Positions 6,424 through 14,678 of a DNA stretch of 18,025 nt are shown here, piece after piece. Origin of the DNA: Cloacimonetes bacterium UBA5835. Lineage in GTDB: Bacteria > Cloacimonadota > Cloacimonadia > Cloacimonadales > Cloacimonadaceae. A program made the translations under genes and the position numbers. The notes below the pieces were generated by a model. It was not told the origin of the DNA and made no database searches. It saw only the letters and a program-made list of their open reading frames with translations. How positions within the stretch are numbered: the stretch's first letter is position 1; each line of letters starts with the position of its first letter. The stretch covers positions 1 through 18,025 of the forward strand of contig DJGX01000028.1 in NCBI GenBank assembly GCA_002432865.1, in the 5' to 3' direction.

Positions 6424-7639
6424 ATCCCTAAAACTTGGTATAGCAGATATATTGATGCGTAAAGTCCGCAGCATCGTAACCGTAATTGGTATAATTTTAG
6501 GTGTGATGTGTATAATGGTTGTTCTGGCCATTGTTAACGGAATGAATAAAAGCACTATGAGCTGGATGGAAGAACGCGGAGGCTTAAGTAAAATTGAAGT
6601 AGAACAAAACTGGCAGTATGATTTTTCCAAGGGAGGCGATCCGAGCTTTACTTTAAAGGAAATTCGTTATTTACAATCTCTTCTTCCAGAAGCAGAAGCC
6701 TTCAATCCATCCGTCCAGGAATGGGAAGCAATAATTACTAAGGGTGATATTCGTTACAGCACTTCTTTAAGAGGTGTAATGCCTGATTTTGTAAAAGTAG
6801 AACAGTGGGATATAGCTAAAGGCAGATTCATAAAGGATATGGATATAGATCTACATAGCAATGTAGTTGTAGTTGGCTCAACTGTAGCTAAGGAATTTTT
6901 TGGTAACAGCGAACCCTTAGGTCAAATTATGTCTATTGGTAATCAGCAATTTACAGTCGTAGGCGTAATGTCAGAAAGATTTATGCAATCTCAGGGTGGG
7001 CAAATTGGAATGGGAGATAATGCTTTAGAATATTTAAATCAGCGCTGTTTTATTCCGATCTCCACTATGATTAGTAAAGTAAATCCTATCAGCAAAATAA
7101 GCTCTATTGATATCAGGGCAAAAAGTCCGGAAGAAGCAAAAGAGCTAAGACGCAAAGTAGAAAACATCGTTCTGAACCTGAAAAACGGAAAACGTTTGTT
7201 TCAGGTTACCTCTGCTAAAGAGCAAATGGATACTATGCAGGCAAATGCTAAAATTATGGAAGCTATATTTATTTTAATAGCTGTTATTTCTTTACTGGTA
7301 GGAGGAATCGTAATTATGAACATTATGCTTGCTTCTATTCGAGAACGAACTCGCGAAATTGGAGTTCGCATTGCAGTAGGAGCACGCAGTAGAGATATTT
7401 TTCTGCAGTTCTTGGTGCAAACGATTCTTATTACCTCTTTGGGTGGAGTTTTAGGAATTCTCTTTGGATTTGCTATTTTGGATAAAGTGGGTTCCTATTT
7501 ACAGATAGAAGTGCTTGCCTCAGTCCAAATGATCTGGGTTGCGCTTTTGGTATCTATTGGTGTGGGACTTATTTTTGGTGTAGGACCAGCGATCAGGGCT
7601 TCGCGTCTTGATCCTGTAATTGCTTTAAGAGAAGAATAA
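6404..7639 (+). CDS. ABC transporter permease, MacB_PCD/FtsX family
   Basis: This inner-membrane permease partners the preceding ATPase. The 411-residue layout is typical of the family: a cytoplasmic start, TM1 at about 22-44, a large periplasmic domain (about 45-280), then three TM segments at about 285-310, 336-360 and 374-395. Conserved features are the coupling region RERTREIGVRIAVGAR (313-328) and the ending GPAIRASRLDPVIALREE. It overlaps the ATPase by 20 nt and the next gene by 1 nt (TAATG). No MacA-type adaptor or TolC-type channel is adjacent, so naming it MacB would overstate the evidence; a YknZ-like exporter or Lol-like role is equally possible. Confidence 0.92.
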   Translation: MAIPIAESLKLGIADILMRKVRSIVTVIGIILGVMCIMVVLAIVNGMNKSTMSWMEERGGLSKIEVEQNWQYDFSKGGDPSFTLKEIRYLQSLLPEAEAFNPSVQEWEAIITKGDIRYSTSLRGVMPDFVKVEQWDIAKGRFIKDMDIDLHSNVVVVGSTVAKEFFGNSEPLGQIMSIGNQQFTVVGVMSERFMQSQGGQIGMGDNALEYLNQRCFIPISTMISKVNPISKISSIDIRAKSPEEAKELRRKVENIVLNLKNGKRLFQVTSAKEQMDTMQANAKIMEAIFILIAVISLLVGGIVIMNIMLASIRERTREIGVRIAVGARSRDIFLQFLVQTILITSLGGVLGILFGFAILDKVGSYLQIEVLASVQMIWVALLVSIGVGLIFGVGPAIRASRLDPVIALREE

Positions 7640-8721
7640 TGAGTAAAAAAAAGCAGAAAAGCAGCTTTTTTCATAAACTCTTTCTCTGGCTGTATTCTTA
7701 TATCAATGTTGTGATTGTAGACATAAAAAAAATCTATCAGGCATTAACTGTAGCCCAACAGCGGAAACTTATTATAAACAATATTTGGAATTTCATCAAA
7801 AACTTTTACCAGCGTTTTATGGGCGAGGGTATTTTGAAGGAATCAGCTAGTTTAACCTATATCACTATCCTAGGTTTTGTTCCCTTTATAAATTTTCTGG
7901 TATTAATAGCTCCCGATTTACCATTTCTAAATCTGCGAGATAAACTAAGGGAACTGGTAATCGAAAACTTCATTCCGAGCTCAGCAAATGCTATAATAAG
8001 CTTTTTGGATAAGCTGATTATGCCCAAAGTTGGCTTTAATATCTTCAATTTCGTTATTTTGATTGTAAGCTCATATTCACTGTTCAATGTAATCAGAAGT
8101 ACTTTCGACCGTATTCTTAGTATGCAGTTAAAAACTTCACAAGATACTATAACGCAATTAGTAAAATTCTTCGGCACAGTTGTTTTCGGGTTGTTAATTA
8201 TCGTGTTACTCTTTTCCAGTTCATCCATACCGATTATTTCCCGTTTATTAAAATCCCGCGTTTTACAGTGGATAATGGTAATTGTTCCTTTTGTTTTACA
8301 ATTTTTAGCTATAATGTTTTTGTATATGCTACTGCCTTCAGTTAGAATTAATCGTGGTGCACTATTTAGAGGTGCTTTTTGGACTACTGTTATCTGGGTG
8401 ATTGCTAAATCTGCATTTGATTTTTATATATATAACTTAACTAATTATCAGGCACTTTATGGAGTTATGGCAGTGCTGCCAATTTTTCTGCTATGGATTT
8501 ATATTAATTGGGCTATTATCTTGGGAGGAATGGTTTTGGTAAGTGTAATTGAGAATAAGAAAACTGGTGGTTTCTTAACTAAAGAACCTCATAATGCAGT
8601 TCGCATAACAATGGAACTATTTACGAATCATAAACTTAACCAGCGGTTGGAAGGTCTACTAAGTAAAGATGATCTAAAAAAACTGGTTGAAACCCTGAAT
8701 GAGGAAGAAGAAGATAAATGA
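7639..8721 (+). CDS. YihY/BrkB-family integral membrane protein
   Basis: This family was once called RNase BN in error; its true activity is not settled. The 360-residue protein has a basic N-terminal region of about 70 residues, then six hydrophobic segments at roughly 74-92, 133-152, 176-195, 210-232, 245-262 and 276-303. The last contains the family hallmark YGVMAVLPIFLLWIYINW. A charged C-terminal tail of about 55 residues ends in EEEEDK and is probably cytoplasmic. The start ATG shares one base with the permease stop, and its own stop overlaps the purH start, so it is in the middle of a translationally coupled chain. An enzymatic role is not implied. Confidence 0.9.
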   Translation: MSKKKQKSSFFHKLFLWLYSYINVVIVDIKKIYQALTVAQQRKLIINNIWNFIKNFYQRFMGEGILKESASLTYITILGFVPFINFLVLIAPDLPFLNLRDKLRELVIENFIPSSANAIISFLDKLIMPKVGFNIFNFVILIVSSYSLFNVIRSTFDRILSMQLKTSQDTITQLVKFFGTVVFGLLIIVLLFSSSSIPIISRLLKSRVLQWIMVIVPFVLQFLAIMFLYMLLPSVRINRGALFRGAFWTTVIWVIAKSAFDFYIYNLTNYQALYGVMAVLPIFLLWIYINWAIILGGMVLVSVIENKKTGGFLTKEPHNAVRITMELFTNHKLNQRLEGLLSKDDLKKLVETLNEEEEDK

Positions 8722-10259
8722 AAAAATATGCATTAATTAGTGTTTCAGATAAAACTGGCATCGAAAATTTGGCTGTGGAACTGGAAAAACTTGGCTACAC
8801 TATTCTTTCCACTTCCCATACGGCTGAGTACTTAAAAAAATACTGTCAGCAAGTAGTGTTGGTTTCTGATTTAACCAAATTTCCGGAAATTCTGGAAGGA
8901 AGAGTTAAGACCCTACACCCAATTATTTATGCCGGAATTTTGGCAGACCGGCAAAATCCTTCTCACGAAAAAACGCTTTCTGAGCTGAATATTGATCACA
9001 TAGATGTTGTAGCCGTAAATTTGTATCCTTTTGCCGCCGTTCGTAAAAAAGAAAATGCCAGTGAACAAGAGATAATTGAAAATATAGATATTGGCGGTCC
9101 AGCTTTAATTAGAGCCGCAGCCAAAAATTATAGAAATGTTACCGTTTTGGTTGATCCTATGGACTATAATCATACCTTGGAACTGCTAAAAGAGAATAGT
9201 ATTTTGCCAAAGAACTATAGTGCTTATCTGGCAAAAAAGGCATTTAGCAAAACACGGGATTACGATTCTGAAATTGCCGCTTATTTTACGGAAATGGAAA
9301 CTGTAGCCAAAGACGCTATCCCTTTTCAGTTAAGCATTTCTGCCTCGTTAAACCAAAATTTGCGTTATGGTGAAAACCCTCATCAAAATGCCGGTTATTA
9401 TACAAATACTAGTGCAGCTTGGGAAGTTTTGCATGGCAAGGAATTATCTTTCAATAATATAATGGATATTGATTCTGCTTTAAGAGCCATTCGTCTTTTT
9501 AGTGAACCAACTGCCATTATTGTAAAACACTGTAATCCTTGCGGCATTGGCAGTGGAGAGAAATTGGCAGAGGCATATACAAAAGCTTTTGCAACAGATA
9601 CGGAAGCACCTTTTGGGGGAATTGTAATCGTGAATCGTTCGCTGGATCTGGAGACGGCAACCCTAATCAATAACATTTTTACCGAAATCATTATTGCTCC
9701 TGATTATGAACCGGGTGTGCTGGAATTCTTGAAGAAAAAGAAAAACCGACGCCTAATTCGCTACGACCTTTCTCTATTGGCAAAACCTATTAACCCTATA
9801 GAAATTAAAACATTAACTTTCGGATATTTAGCTCAGAACTGGGATCTGGTAAACGAATCCATAGAAAACTGGAAAATAGTTACCGAAAAACAACCTACTT
9901 CGGAAGAATTCCAAGCCCTTATCTATGCCTGGAAAGCTGTGTCCATCCTAAAATCCAACGCCATTGCCATCGCTAAAAAAGACAGAACATTAGGGCTTGG
10001 TTGTGGACAAACATCTCGCATTGATGCAGTTCAATTAGCTATCTGGAAAGCTAAAAAATTTAACCATATTTTAGAGGGCTCCGTTTGTGCCTCCGATGGC
10101 TTCTTCCCTTTTCGGGATTGTATAGATGTTCTTGTTAAGAACGGAATTTCTGCTATTATTCAACCAGGTGGTTCCAAAAACGATGAGGAAAGTATTGCTG
10201 CCTGTAATGAATTGGGCATCACTATGCTCTTTACCGGTTTCCGTCACTTTAGGCATTAA
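8718..10259 (+). CDS. purH: Bifunctional AICAR transformylase/IMP cyclohydrolase
   Basis: PurH carries out the last two steps to IMP: formylation of AICAR with 10-formyl-THF, then ring closure. It has 513 residues, the usual length. The N-terminal IMP cyclohydrolase domain (about 1-195) has SVSDKTG (9-15), RVKTLHP (62-68), NLYPF (101-105) and IDIGGPALIRAAAKN (123-137). The transformylase domain has RYGENPHQ (216-223), the catalytic KHCNPCG (Lys270, His271), SNAIAIAK and the C-terminal GFRHFRH. Oddly, the usual STGGT phosphate-loop motif reads STSHT (31-35). The ATG overlaps the YihY-family stop codon (ATGA), so expression is probably coupled to the membrane genes upstream. No SD of its own was needed for the start choice, since the protein begins at the family position. 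Confidence 0.96.
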   Translation: MKKYALISVSDKTGIENLAVELEKLGYTILSTSHTAEYLKKYCQQVVLVSDLTKFPEILEGRVKTLHPIIYAGILADRQNPSHEKTLSELNIDHIDVVAVNLYPFAAVRKKENASEQEIIENIDIGGPALIRAAAKNYRNVTVLVDPMDYNHTLELLKENSILPKNYSAYLAKKAFSKTRDYDSEIAAYFTEMETVAKDAIPFQLSISASLNQNLRYGENPHQNAGYYTNTSAAWEVLHGKELSFNNIMDIDSALRAIRLFSEPTAIIVKHCNPCGIGSGEKLAEAYTKAFATDTEAPFGGIVIVNRSLDLETATLINNIFTEIIIAPDYEPGVLEFLKKKKNRRLIRYDLSLLAKPINPIEIKTLTFGYLAQNWDLVNESIENWKIVTEKQPTSEEFQALIYAWKAVSILKSNAIAIAKKDRTLGLGCGQTSRIDAVQLAIWKAKKFNHILEGSVCASDGFFPFRDCIDVLVKNGISAIIQPGGSKNDEESIAACNELGITMLFTGFRHFRH

Positions 10260-10471
10260 TCGTGACAGAGAAAGGAAAAAGTTGATTTCTCGTTCTACTT
10301 GAACTGGAAACCACTTCTTTATTCTAAAGCAACCAAGTTCATTCCACAAGTATATACTTCTATCTTTGTTCGCATCTTTGATAGTTATATTTTAGTTGGG
10401 ACTGAAATGAAACATATATAATTCTGTTTGACAGAAAGAGGCAGGGAAAAAAGGTTGTTAAAAATACGGAA
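10260..10471 (+). promoter_or_regulatory. purH-tRNA spacer with a -35-like hexamer
   Basis: No gene is seen in this 212-bp gap. An exact TTGACA lies at 10428-10433, 38 bp before the tRNA, a plausible -35 for it, but no convincing -10 follows. A weak imperfect inverted repeat (TTGAACTGG near 10299, CCAAGTTCA near 10332) has no T-tract, so a purH terminator is not established. Confidence 0.3.
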
Positions 10472-10562
10472 GGAGATGTGTCCGAGTTGGCTGAAGGAGC
10501 ACGATTGGAAATCGTGTAAACGTGTGAGCGTTTCTAGGGTTCGAATCCCTACATCTCCGCCA
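10472..10562 (+). tRNA. tRNA-Ser (anticodon GGA)
   Basis: A complete class II tRNA folds here. Acceptor GGAGATG (10472-10478) pairs with CATCTCC (10552-10558). The anticodon stem CACGA/TCGTG encloses the loop TTGGAAA with anticodon GGA at 10507-10509. A long variable arm has the stem AAACG/CGTTT (10518-10533). The T arm is TAGGG-TTCGAAT-CCCTA (10535-10551). The discriminator is G and CCA is encoded (10560-10562). The long variable arm and the GGA anticodon identify it as a serine tRNA reading UCU/UCC. Confidence 0.97.
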
Positions 10563-10639
10563 TTATTTTTCTCTGTAGATTAAGCTTAATAAAGGGACTT
10601 ATATAGCTATTGAGTTTATTTAATAGCTGCTAATTTAAT

Positions 10640-10669
10640 TTGCTGTCATTTCAAATTTGTTTATATTAT
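10640..10669 (+). promoter_or_regulatory. Promoter of sppA-rng
   Basis: TTGCTG (10640-10645), an 18-bp spacer, and a strong -10 TATTAT (10664-10669). AAGGAG (10675-10680) then lies 10 bases before the sppA ATG, so the leader would be very short, about 15 bases. Confidence 0.5.
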
Positions 10670-10690
10670 GAGGTAAGGAGTTTATAAATT

Positions 10691-12409
10691 ATGAAATCAA
10701 ACAAAACCTTTCTGTGGGGCTGTTTAATCTTTCTGGTTGCTTTTATAGCTGCTTGTGTTCTTGGCTTTATATTTACCTTTGGTTCTGCAGTACCCAAATC
10801 TGCAAAAATTCCTACCAATGCTTGGTTATATTTAAATCCGAGTGCTATGATTTCGGACTATAATGAAATTGAAGATGTAAAATTTTTTAGTGTAACCTCA
10901 TTTAGTGTTCAGGAAATTAACTCCAAAATAATAGCTGCAGCCAAGGATAAGCGCATTAAAGGTCTGTTGATTGAACCCAAGATGATTATGACCAATTATC
11001 CTGCTTTAGGTGAAATGTCTTTAGCCATAGAAACTTTCCAAAAAAGTGGTAAACCGATTGTTGCTTTTGGGGAGAATTTTTCCCAGGCAGATTATTTACT
11101 CGCATCCTGCGCAGATAAAATTTATATGGAACCTTCAGCGTCTGCAGGTTTGGCTTTACAGGGCGTTTCAGCTAATATGATGTTTTACAAAGAGATGCTG
11201 GATAAATTGGGCATCAAAATGCATATTTTACAATCCGGAGCTTATAAAGGAGCTGGTGAACCATATTCTCAAATGGAATTAAGTAAAGGCACCAAAGATA
11301 ATATTGATGCTGCTTTACAAGGGATTTATAATCATTTACTTACTTTTGTGGCTAAAAACAGAAAATTGGATCCTGCTGAAGTAAAAGATATTTTTGAAAA
11401 TAGGGACGATTTTTTTCTTACTGCAAATAAAGCAAAGGATTTAAAGCTAATAGATTACGCTATGGGGCGTGATGAAATGCTGAGCAATTTAGGGCTTAGT
11501 GAGGATAATTTTATCAAGATTGGCTCCTATTCTCCATCTTCTCCAAAGAGTAAAGATAGCAAAATAGCAGTAGTCTATCTAAATGGAAATATCACGCCTT
11601 CAACAAATTATGAATTCAGCAGCCAGAATTATATCAGCTCTACCAAAGTTAAAAAAATATGTAAACAAATCCGTGACGACAAAGATGTTAAGGCAGTTGT
11701 TTTAAGAATAAACAGTCCCGGAGGTTCTGCTTTGGAATCCGAACTTATCTATCAGCAGTTAATTAAGCTGAAAAAGGACTATCCTCTTGTTATCTCAATG
11801 GGAGGAACTGCTGCATCTGGAGGATATTATATTTCTTGTGCAGGAGACTATATAATAGCCGATCCAGGAACTTTGACTGGTTCAATTGGAGTAATAGGTT
11901 TAATTCCAGAAACAGTGGGGCTGGGGAAAAAAATCGGAGTGCGCTCACAAACTATAAAATATGGTAAATTTGCTGGTGCCTTCAATCTTTTTGAAAGCTA
12001 TGATTCTGCCTTAATTGAATCCTTAAAACGCAATTCCACAGGAACTTATAATGAGTTTCAACAAAGAGTGATGAGCTGTAGAAATATAACTCCTGAACAA
12101 ATTGAATCTGTAGCTGAAGGACGCATATTTAACGCAGAAGATGCTTTAGAGAATAACTTGATCGATGAGATCGGAACTCTGGATAAGGCAATTAATAAAG
12201 CTGCTTCCTTAGCTAAGGTAACAACATACAGTTCTACAAATTATCCCAAAAAAGCAAGCTTGATGGAAGTACTCAAAGAATCTAACTTGTTGAATGTGAA
12301 AGAACAGATACAAATATCCAACACTCCCGAATTACAAATGGAAAAATATCTGAAACAAATTTCCCCAACCGGCGAATGGCTATATCTTATGCCCCTAAAA
12401 TTGGATTAA
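10691..12409 (+). CDS. sppA: Signal peptide peptidase SppA, 67-kDa (two-domain) type
   Basis: SppA degrades signal peptides left in the membrane after export and other membrane-bound peptides. The 572-residue protein has one N-terminal TM anchor (about 7-30) and two tandem ClpP-like S49 domains, as in E. coli SppA. The Ser-Lys dyad is split between them: Lys186 in SGAYKGAGEP (matching E. coli Lys209) and Ser376 in GGTAASGGYY (matching Ser409). The second domain also has LRINSPGGSALES (338-350) and GSIGVIG. Everything needed for activity is present. It starts a two-gene operon with rng, one base apart. Its own promoter and AAGGAG support the start. Confidence 0.95.
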   Translation: MKSNKTFLWGCLIFLVAFIAACVLGFIFTFGSAVPKSAKIPTNAWLYLNPSAMISDYNEIEDVKFFSVTSFSVQEINSKIIAAAKDKRIKGLLIEPKMIMTNYPALGEMSLAIETFQKSGKPIVAFGENFSQADYLLASCADKIYMEPSASAGLALQGVSANMMFYKEMLDKLGIKMHILQSGAYKGAGEPYSQMELSKGTKDNIDAALQGIYNHLLTFVAKNRKLDPAEVKDIFENRDDFFLTANKAKDLKLIDYAMGRDEMLSNLGLSEDNFIKIGSYSPSSPKSKDSKIAVVYLNGNITPSTNYEFSSQNYISSTKVKKICKQIRDDKDVKAVVLRINSPGGSALESELIYQQLIKLKKDYPLVISMGGTAASGGYYISCAGDYIIADPGTLTGSIGVIGLIPETVGLGKKIGVRSQTIKYGKFAGAFNLFESYDSALIESLKRNSTGTYNEFQQRVMSCRNITPEQIESVAEGRIFNAEDALENNLIDEIGTLDKAINKAASLAKVTTYSSTNYPKKASLMEVLKESNLLNVKEQIQISNTPELQMEKYLKQISPTGEWLYLMPLKLD

Positions 12410-12410
12410 T

Positions 12411-13928
12411 ATGAAGAAAGATTCTTATAATACAGAAATAATCGTTAATGTGCATCCCCTCGAAAAGCGGGTTGCTGTTTTAGAAGATAATCGCTTGGTT
12501 GAACTTTTTGTGGAGCGTAGAGAGCAGCAAAATATCGTTGGCAACATCTATAAAGGTATAGTAAAAGATGTTTTGCCTGGAATGGGTGCAGCTTTTATTG
12601 AAATCGGATTAGAGCGAACTGCTTTTTTACATTACAGTGATATTGTGATGGATTTTCTCGATATTTATGAAAGTGATCAACCCCGAACAAAAGTTAATCC
12701 TGAAGATTCCTCACAAATTGATAAACTCTTGAAACCGGGCCAAGAAATCGTTGTTCAAATACACAAAGGGCCTATCGGCTCAAAAGGAGCTCGGTTAACA
12801 GGTCAAATATCCATTCCGGGTAAATACCTCGTGCTTTTTCCTAATAAAGATAAAATTGCTATTTCCCGTAAAGTATATTCTCAAAATGAACGCAATCGTA
12901 TCCGCAACCTTCTCTCGGAGATAAAAGACCCTGGTTATGGTTTAATTGTACGGACAGAGGCAGAAGGATGTGAAGAAGATGATTTTGTGACAGAATACAA
13001 AGCCCTGCTTAAAACCTGGCGCTTAATAGAAAAACAACTGAAATATGCCAAAGCTCCAGTTTGCGTGTTCGAAGAAAATGCTTTGGAAAACTATCTGATC
13101 CGTGATCTTTTTGGCGAAAATGTAGATCGCTTAGTAATTGACGATAAGAACTTTGCCCGTAGAATCATCTCTCAATTGGAAGATATTTCTCCTGAATTGA
13201 TTAGCAATATAGAGATCTACAGAGAGGACTCCCCTATTTTTGATGCCTGGGGAATAGAAAAAAAAATAGAAACCGGACTATATAGCAGAATTTACCTTCC
13301 CAGCGGCGGAAATATTAAAATTGAACAAACAGAAGCATTGGTAGCTATAGATGTTAATACAGGTAGTTTTACAGGAAAAACTCATTACAACGAGACAATC
13401 CGTAAAACTAATCTGGAAGCCGCTGCTGAAATTGCTCGTCAAATCCGCCTGCGTGACCTTTCCGGAGTGATTGTTGTCGATTTTATCGATATGGTTGAAG
13501 AAAAACATAAAACCGAAGTTCTGGATATGCTGAAAAAAGGACTGCGTCGTGATCGTGCCAAAAATAAAGCTTATCCTTTTACAGAACTTGGCCTTGTGGA
13601 AATTACCCGTAAACGTATGCGCAACACTCTGATCTCCAATTTCTCCGATCCTTGCCCATTTTGTAACGGTAGCGGAAGGATCTTAAGTAAGAATGCAGTA
13701 ATCATGCGTATTTATCGTTGGCTGAATCGCGGCGATTATTTTGTTAAAAATAAAAATTTGCGAATAATGGTTCATCCCGATTTGTTAACTCACATTAGCC
13801 AACATAGCGAAGATTTTGTGGCTTATGAAAACCAAATCGAATTTGCTGCAGAACCTTCTATTAGGATTGACCAATTTAAGGTTTATACTCTTCCAGACCT
13901 GGAAGAAATTACTTCTAAGTTTTCATAA
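12411..13928 (+). CDS. rng: Ribonuclease G (RNase E/G family)
   Basis: This is an endonuclease that processes the 5' end of 16S rRNA and cuts AU-rich single-stranded RNA. The 505 residues fit RNase G (E. coli 489), with no long scaffold C-terminus as in RNase E. Domains: an N-terminal S1-like region (about 40-130) with GNIYKGIVKDVLPGMGAAF, then the DNase-I-like catalytic core with VAIDVNTG (Asp314) and VVDFIDM (Asp357), equivalent to the E. coli RNase E metal ligands Asp303 and Asp346. The Zn-link CPFCNGSG carries Cys415 and Cys418. The ATG lies one base after the sppA stop and has no clear Shine-Dalgarno, suggesting reinitiation or coupling. A strong terminator follows. Confidence 0.94.
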   Translation: MKKDSYNTEIIVNVHPLEKRVAVLEDNRLVELFVERREQQNIVGNIYKGIVKDVLPGMGAAFIEIGLERTAFLHYSDIVMDFLDIYESDQPRTKVNPEDSSQIDKLLKPGQEIVVQIHKGPIGSKGARLTGQISIPGKYLVLFPNKDKIAISRKVYSQNERNRIRNLLSEIKDPGYGLIVRTEAEGCEEDDFVTEYKALLKTWRLIEKQLKYAKAPVCVFEENALENYLIRDLFGENVDRLVIDDKNFARRIISQLEDISPELISNIEIYREDSPIFDAWGIEKKIETGLYSRIYLPSGGNIKIEQTEALVAIDVNTGSFTGKTHYNETIRKTNLEAAAEIARQIRLRDLSGVIVVDFIDMVEEKHKTEVLDMLKKGLRRDRAKNKAYPFTELGLVEITRKRMRNTLISNFSDPCPFCNGSGRILSKNAVIMRIYRWLNRGDYFVKNKNLRIMVHPDLLTHISQHSEDFVAYENQIEFAAEPSIRIDQFKVYTLPDLEEITSKFS

Positions 13929-13943
13929 TACAATTTTGTTACG

Positions 13944-13977
13944 GCATCGTGGACCCTTGTTCACGATGCTTTTTTTT
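13944..13977 (+). terminator. Rho-independent terminator of sppA-rng
   Basis: A perfect 8-bp stem, GCATCGTG (13944-13951) with CACGATGC (13962-13969), is closed by a 10-base loop and followed at once by eight T (13970-13977). It lies 15 bp after the rng stop codon. Confidence 0.95.
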
Positions 13978-14387
13978 GTTTTATAACATTTACAGTAAGT
14001 GCTTATCTTTCATTTTAATTGCCTACAGCAGTTTAGTTCATTAGAGTCCTCTTCTTTTACACAACAATGATATTCGCCTGTCAACTTTTTTAGGACGCCT
14101 CATTTCCATTTAGGCGATCCTCTAATAATCCGCTAACCCTTCCGTAACGAAACTAAGGAATCGTTAAAAAAATGTTAGAGTGTGATAAAAGGAAATTATG
14201 TGCTGATAGGATAAGTATGCTTCTTTCGCCTCGTTATGTTTAGATATTCTGTTCTAATTCAAAATACACTTCAGCTATTAAAGAAGCCGCATAAAGTTAT
14301 AATTATTATCATTCTTTATAAAGCTCTTAGCTATAGCGGATAGAATCTGTTTAGAATCAGAACTACTTTGCTAAAGTAGCATAAACT
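13978..14387. other. Convergent intergenic region between rng and feoA
   Basis: No gene was recognised; only very short frames exist. Two inverted repeats are visible. AGGACGCCT (14092-14100)/AGGCGATCCT (14112-14121) has one bulged A. CTACTTT-GCT-AAAGTAG (14363-14379) is a perfect 7-bp stem just after the feoA stop and is the best candidate for the 3' end of the iron operon, although it lacks a U-tract in the minus direction. Confidence 0.4.
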
Positions 14388-14678
14388 CTATTGACTAATT
14401 CTTGCTTTAATAGTACGGGCAATTCTTCTATCCAAAACATATCTGGCATCTCCAACAGCTACAATTATATTCGGTTCATCGATATTATTTCTAAATACTG
14501 TTATTGGTGCTCCCAAATACAGACCCCGTTCAATTGTTTTTAAATTGTTATTATGAATAACTGTGGCATTATATCCTTCTGGTATTTGATCAAGAGCAAG
14601 ACATTGATTAGGTTCACAGGTAAACGCTTTATGTTTTCCCCAATGGCGAAATCTTAATCTATTTTGCCCGAATCGCAT
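14388..14678 (-). CDS. feoA: FeoA-domain protein
   Basis: FeoA is a small cytoplasmic SH3-like protein that supports FeoB-mediated Fe(II) uptake. The core (about 29-96) has LDQIPEGYNATVIHNN, then ERGLYLGAPITVF, matching the family pattern of a Pro-Gly turn followed by RGLxxGxxI, and it ends VGDARYVLDRRIARTIKARI. At 96 residues it carries about 25 extra N-terminal residues with two Cys (CEPNQC); FeoA is usually 75-80 residues. The start is supported by AGGGAG (14689-14684 on the minus strand) five bases before the ATG. It overlaps the end of feoB by 20 nt. The order fur-feoB-feoA places feoA last, opposite to the common feoA-feoB order. Confidence 0.88.
   Translation of the reverse strand: MRFGQNRLRFRHWGKHKAFTCEPNQCLALDQIPEGYNATVIHNNNLKTIERGLYLGAPITVFRNNIDEPNIIVAVGDARYVLDRRIARTIKARISQ

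Noticed and set aside
7639..8721. Ribonuclease BN annotation
   Set aside because: The YihY/BrkB family was misnamed RNase BN; this is a six-TM membrane protein without nuclease motifs.
14092..14121. Second terminator after rng
   Set aside because: The imperfect stem has its T-run on the 5' side rather than after the stem, and rng already has a strong terminator at 13944-13977.
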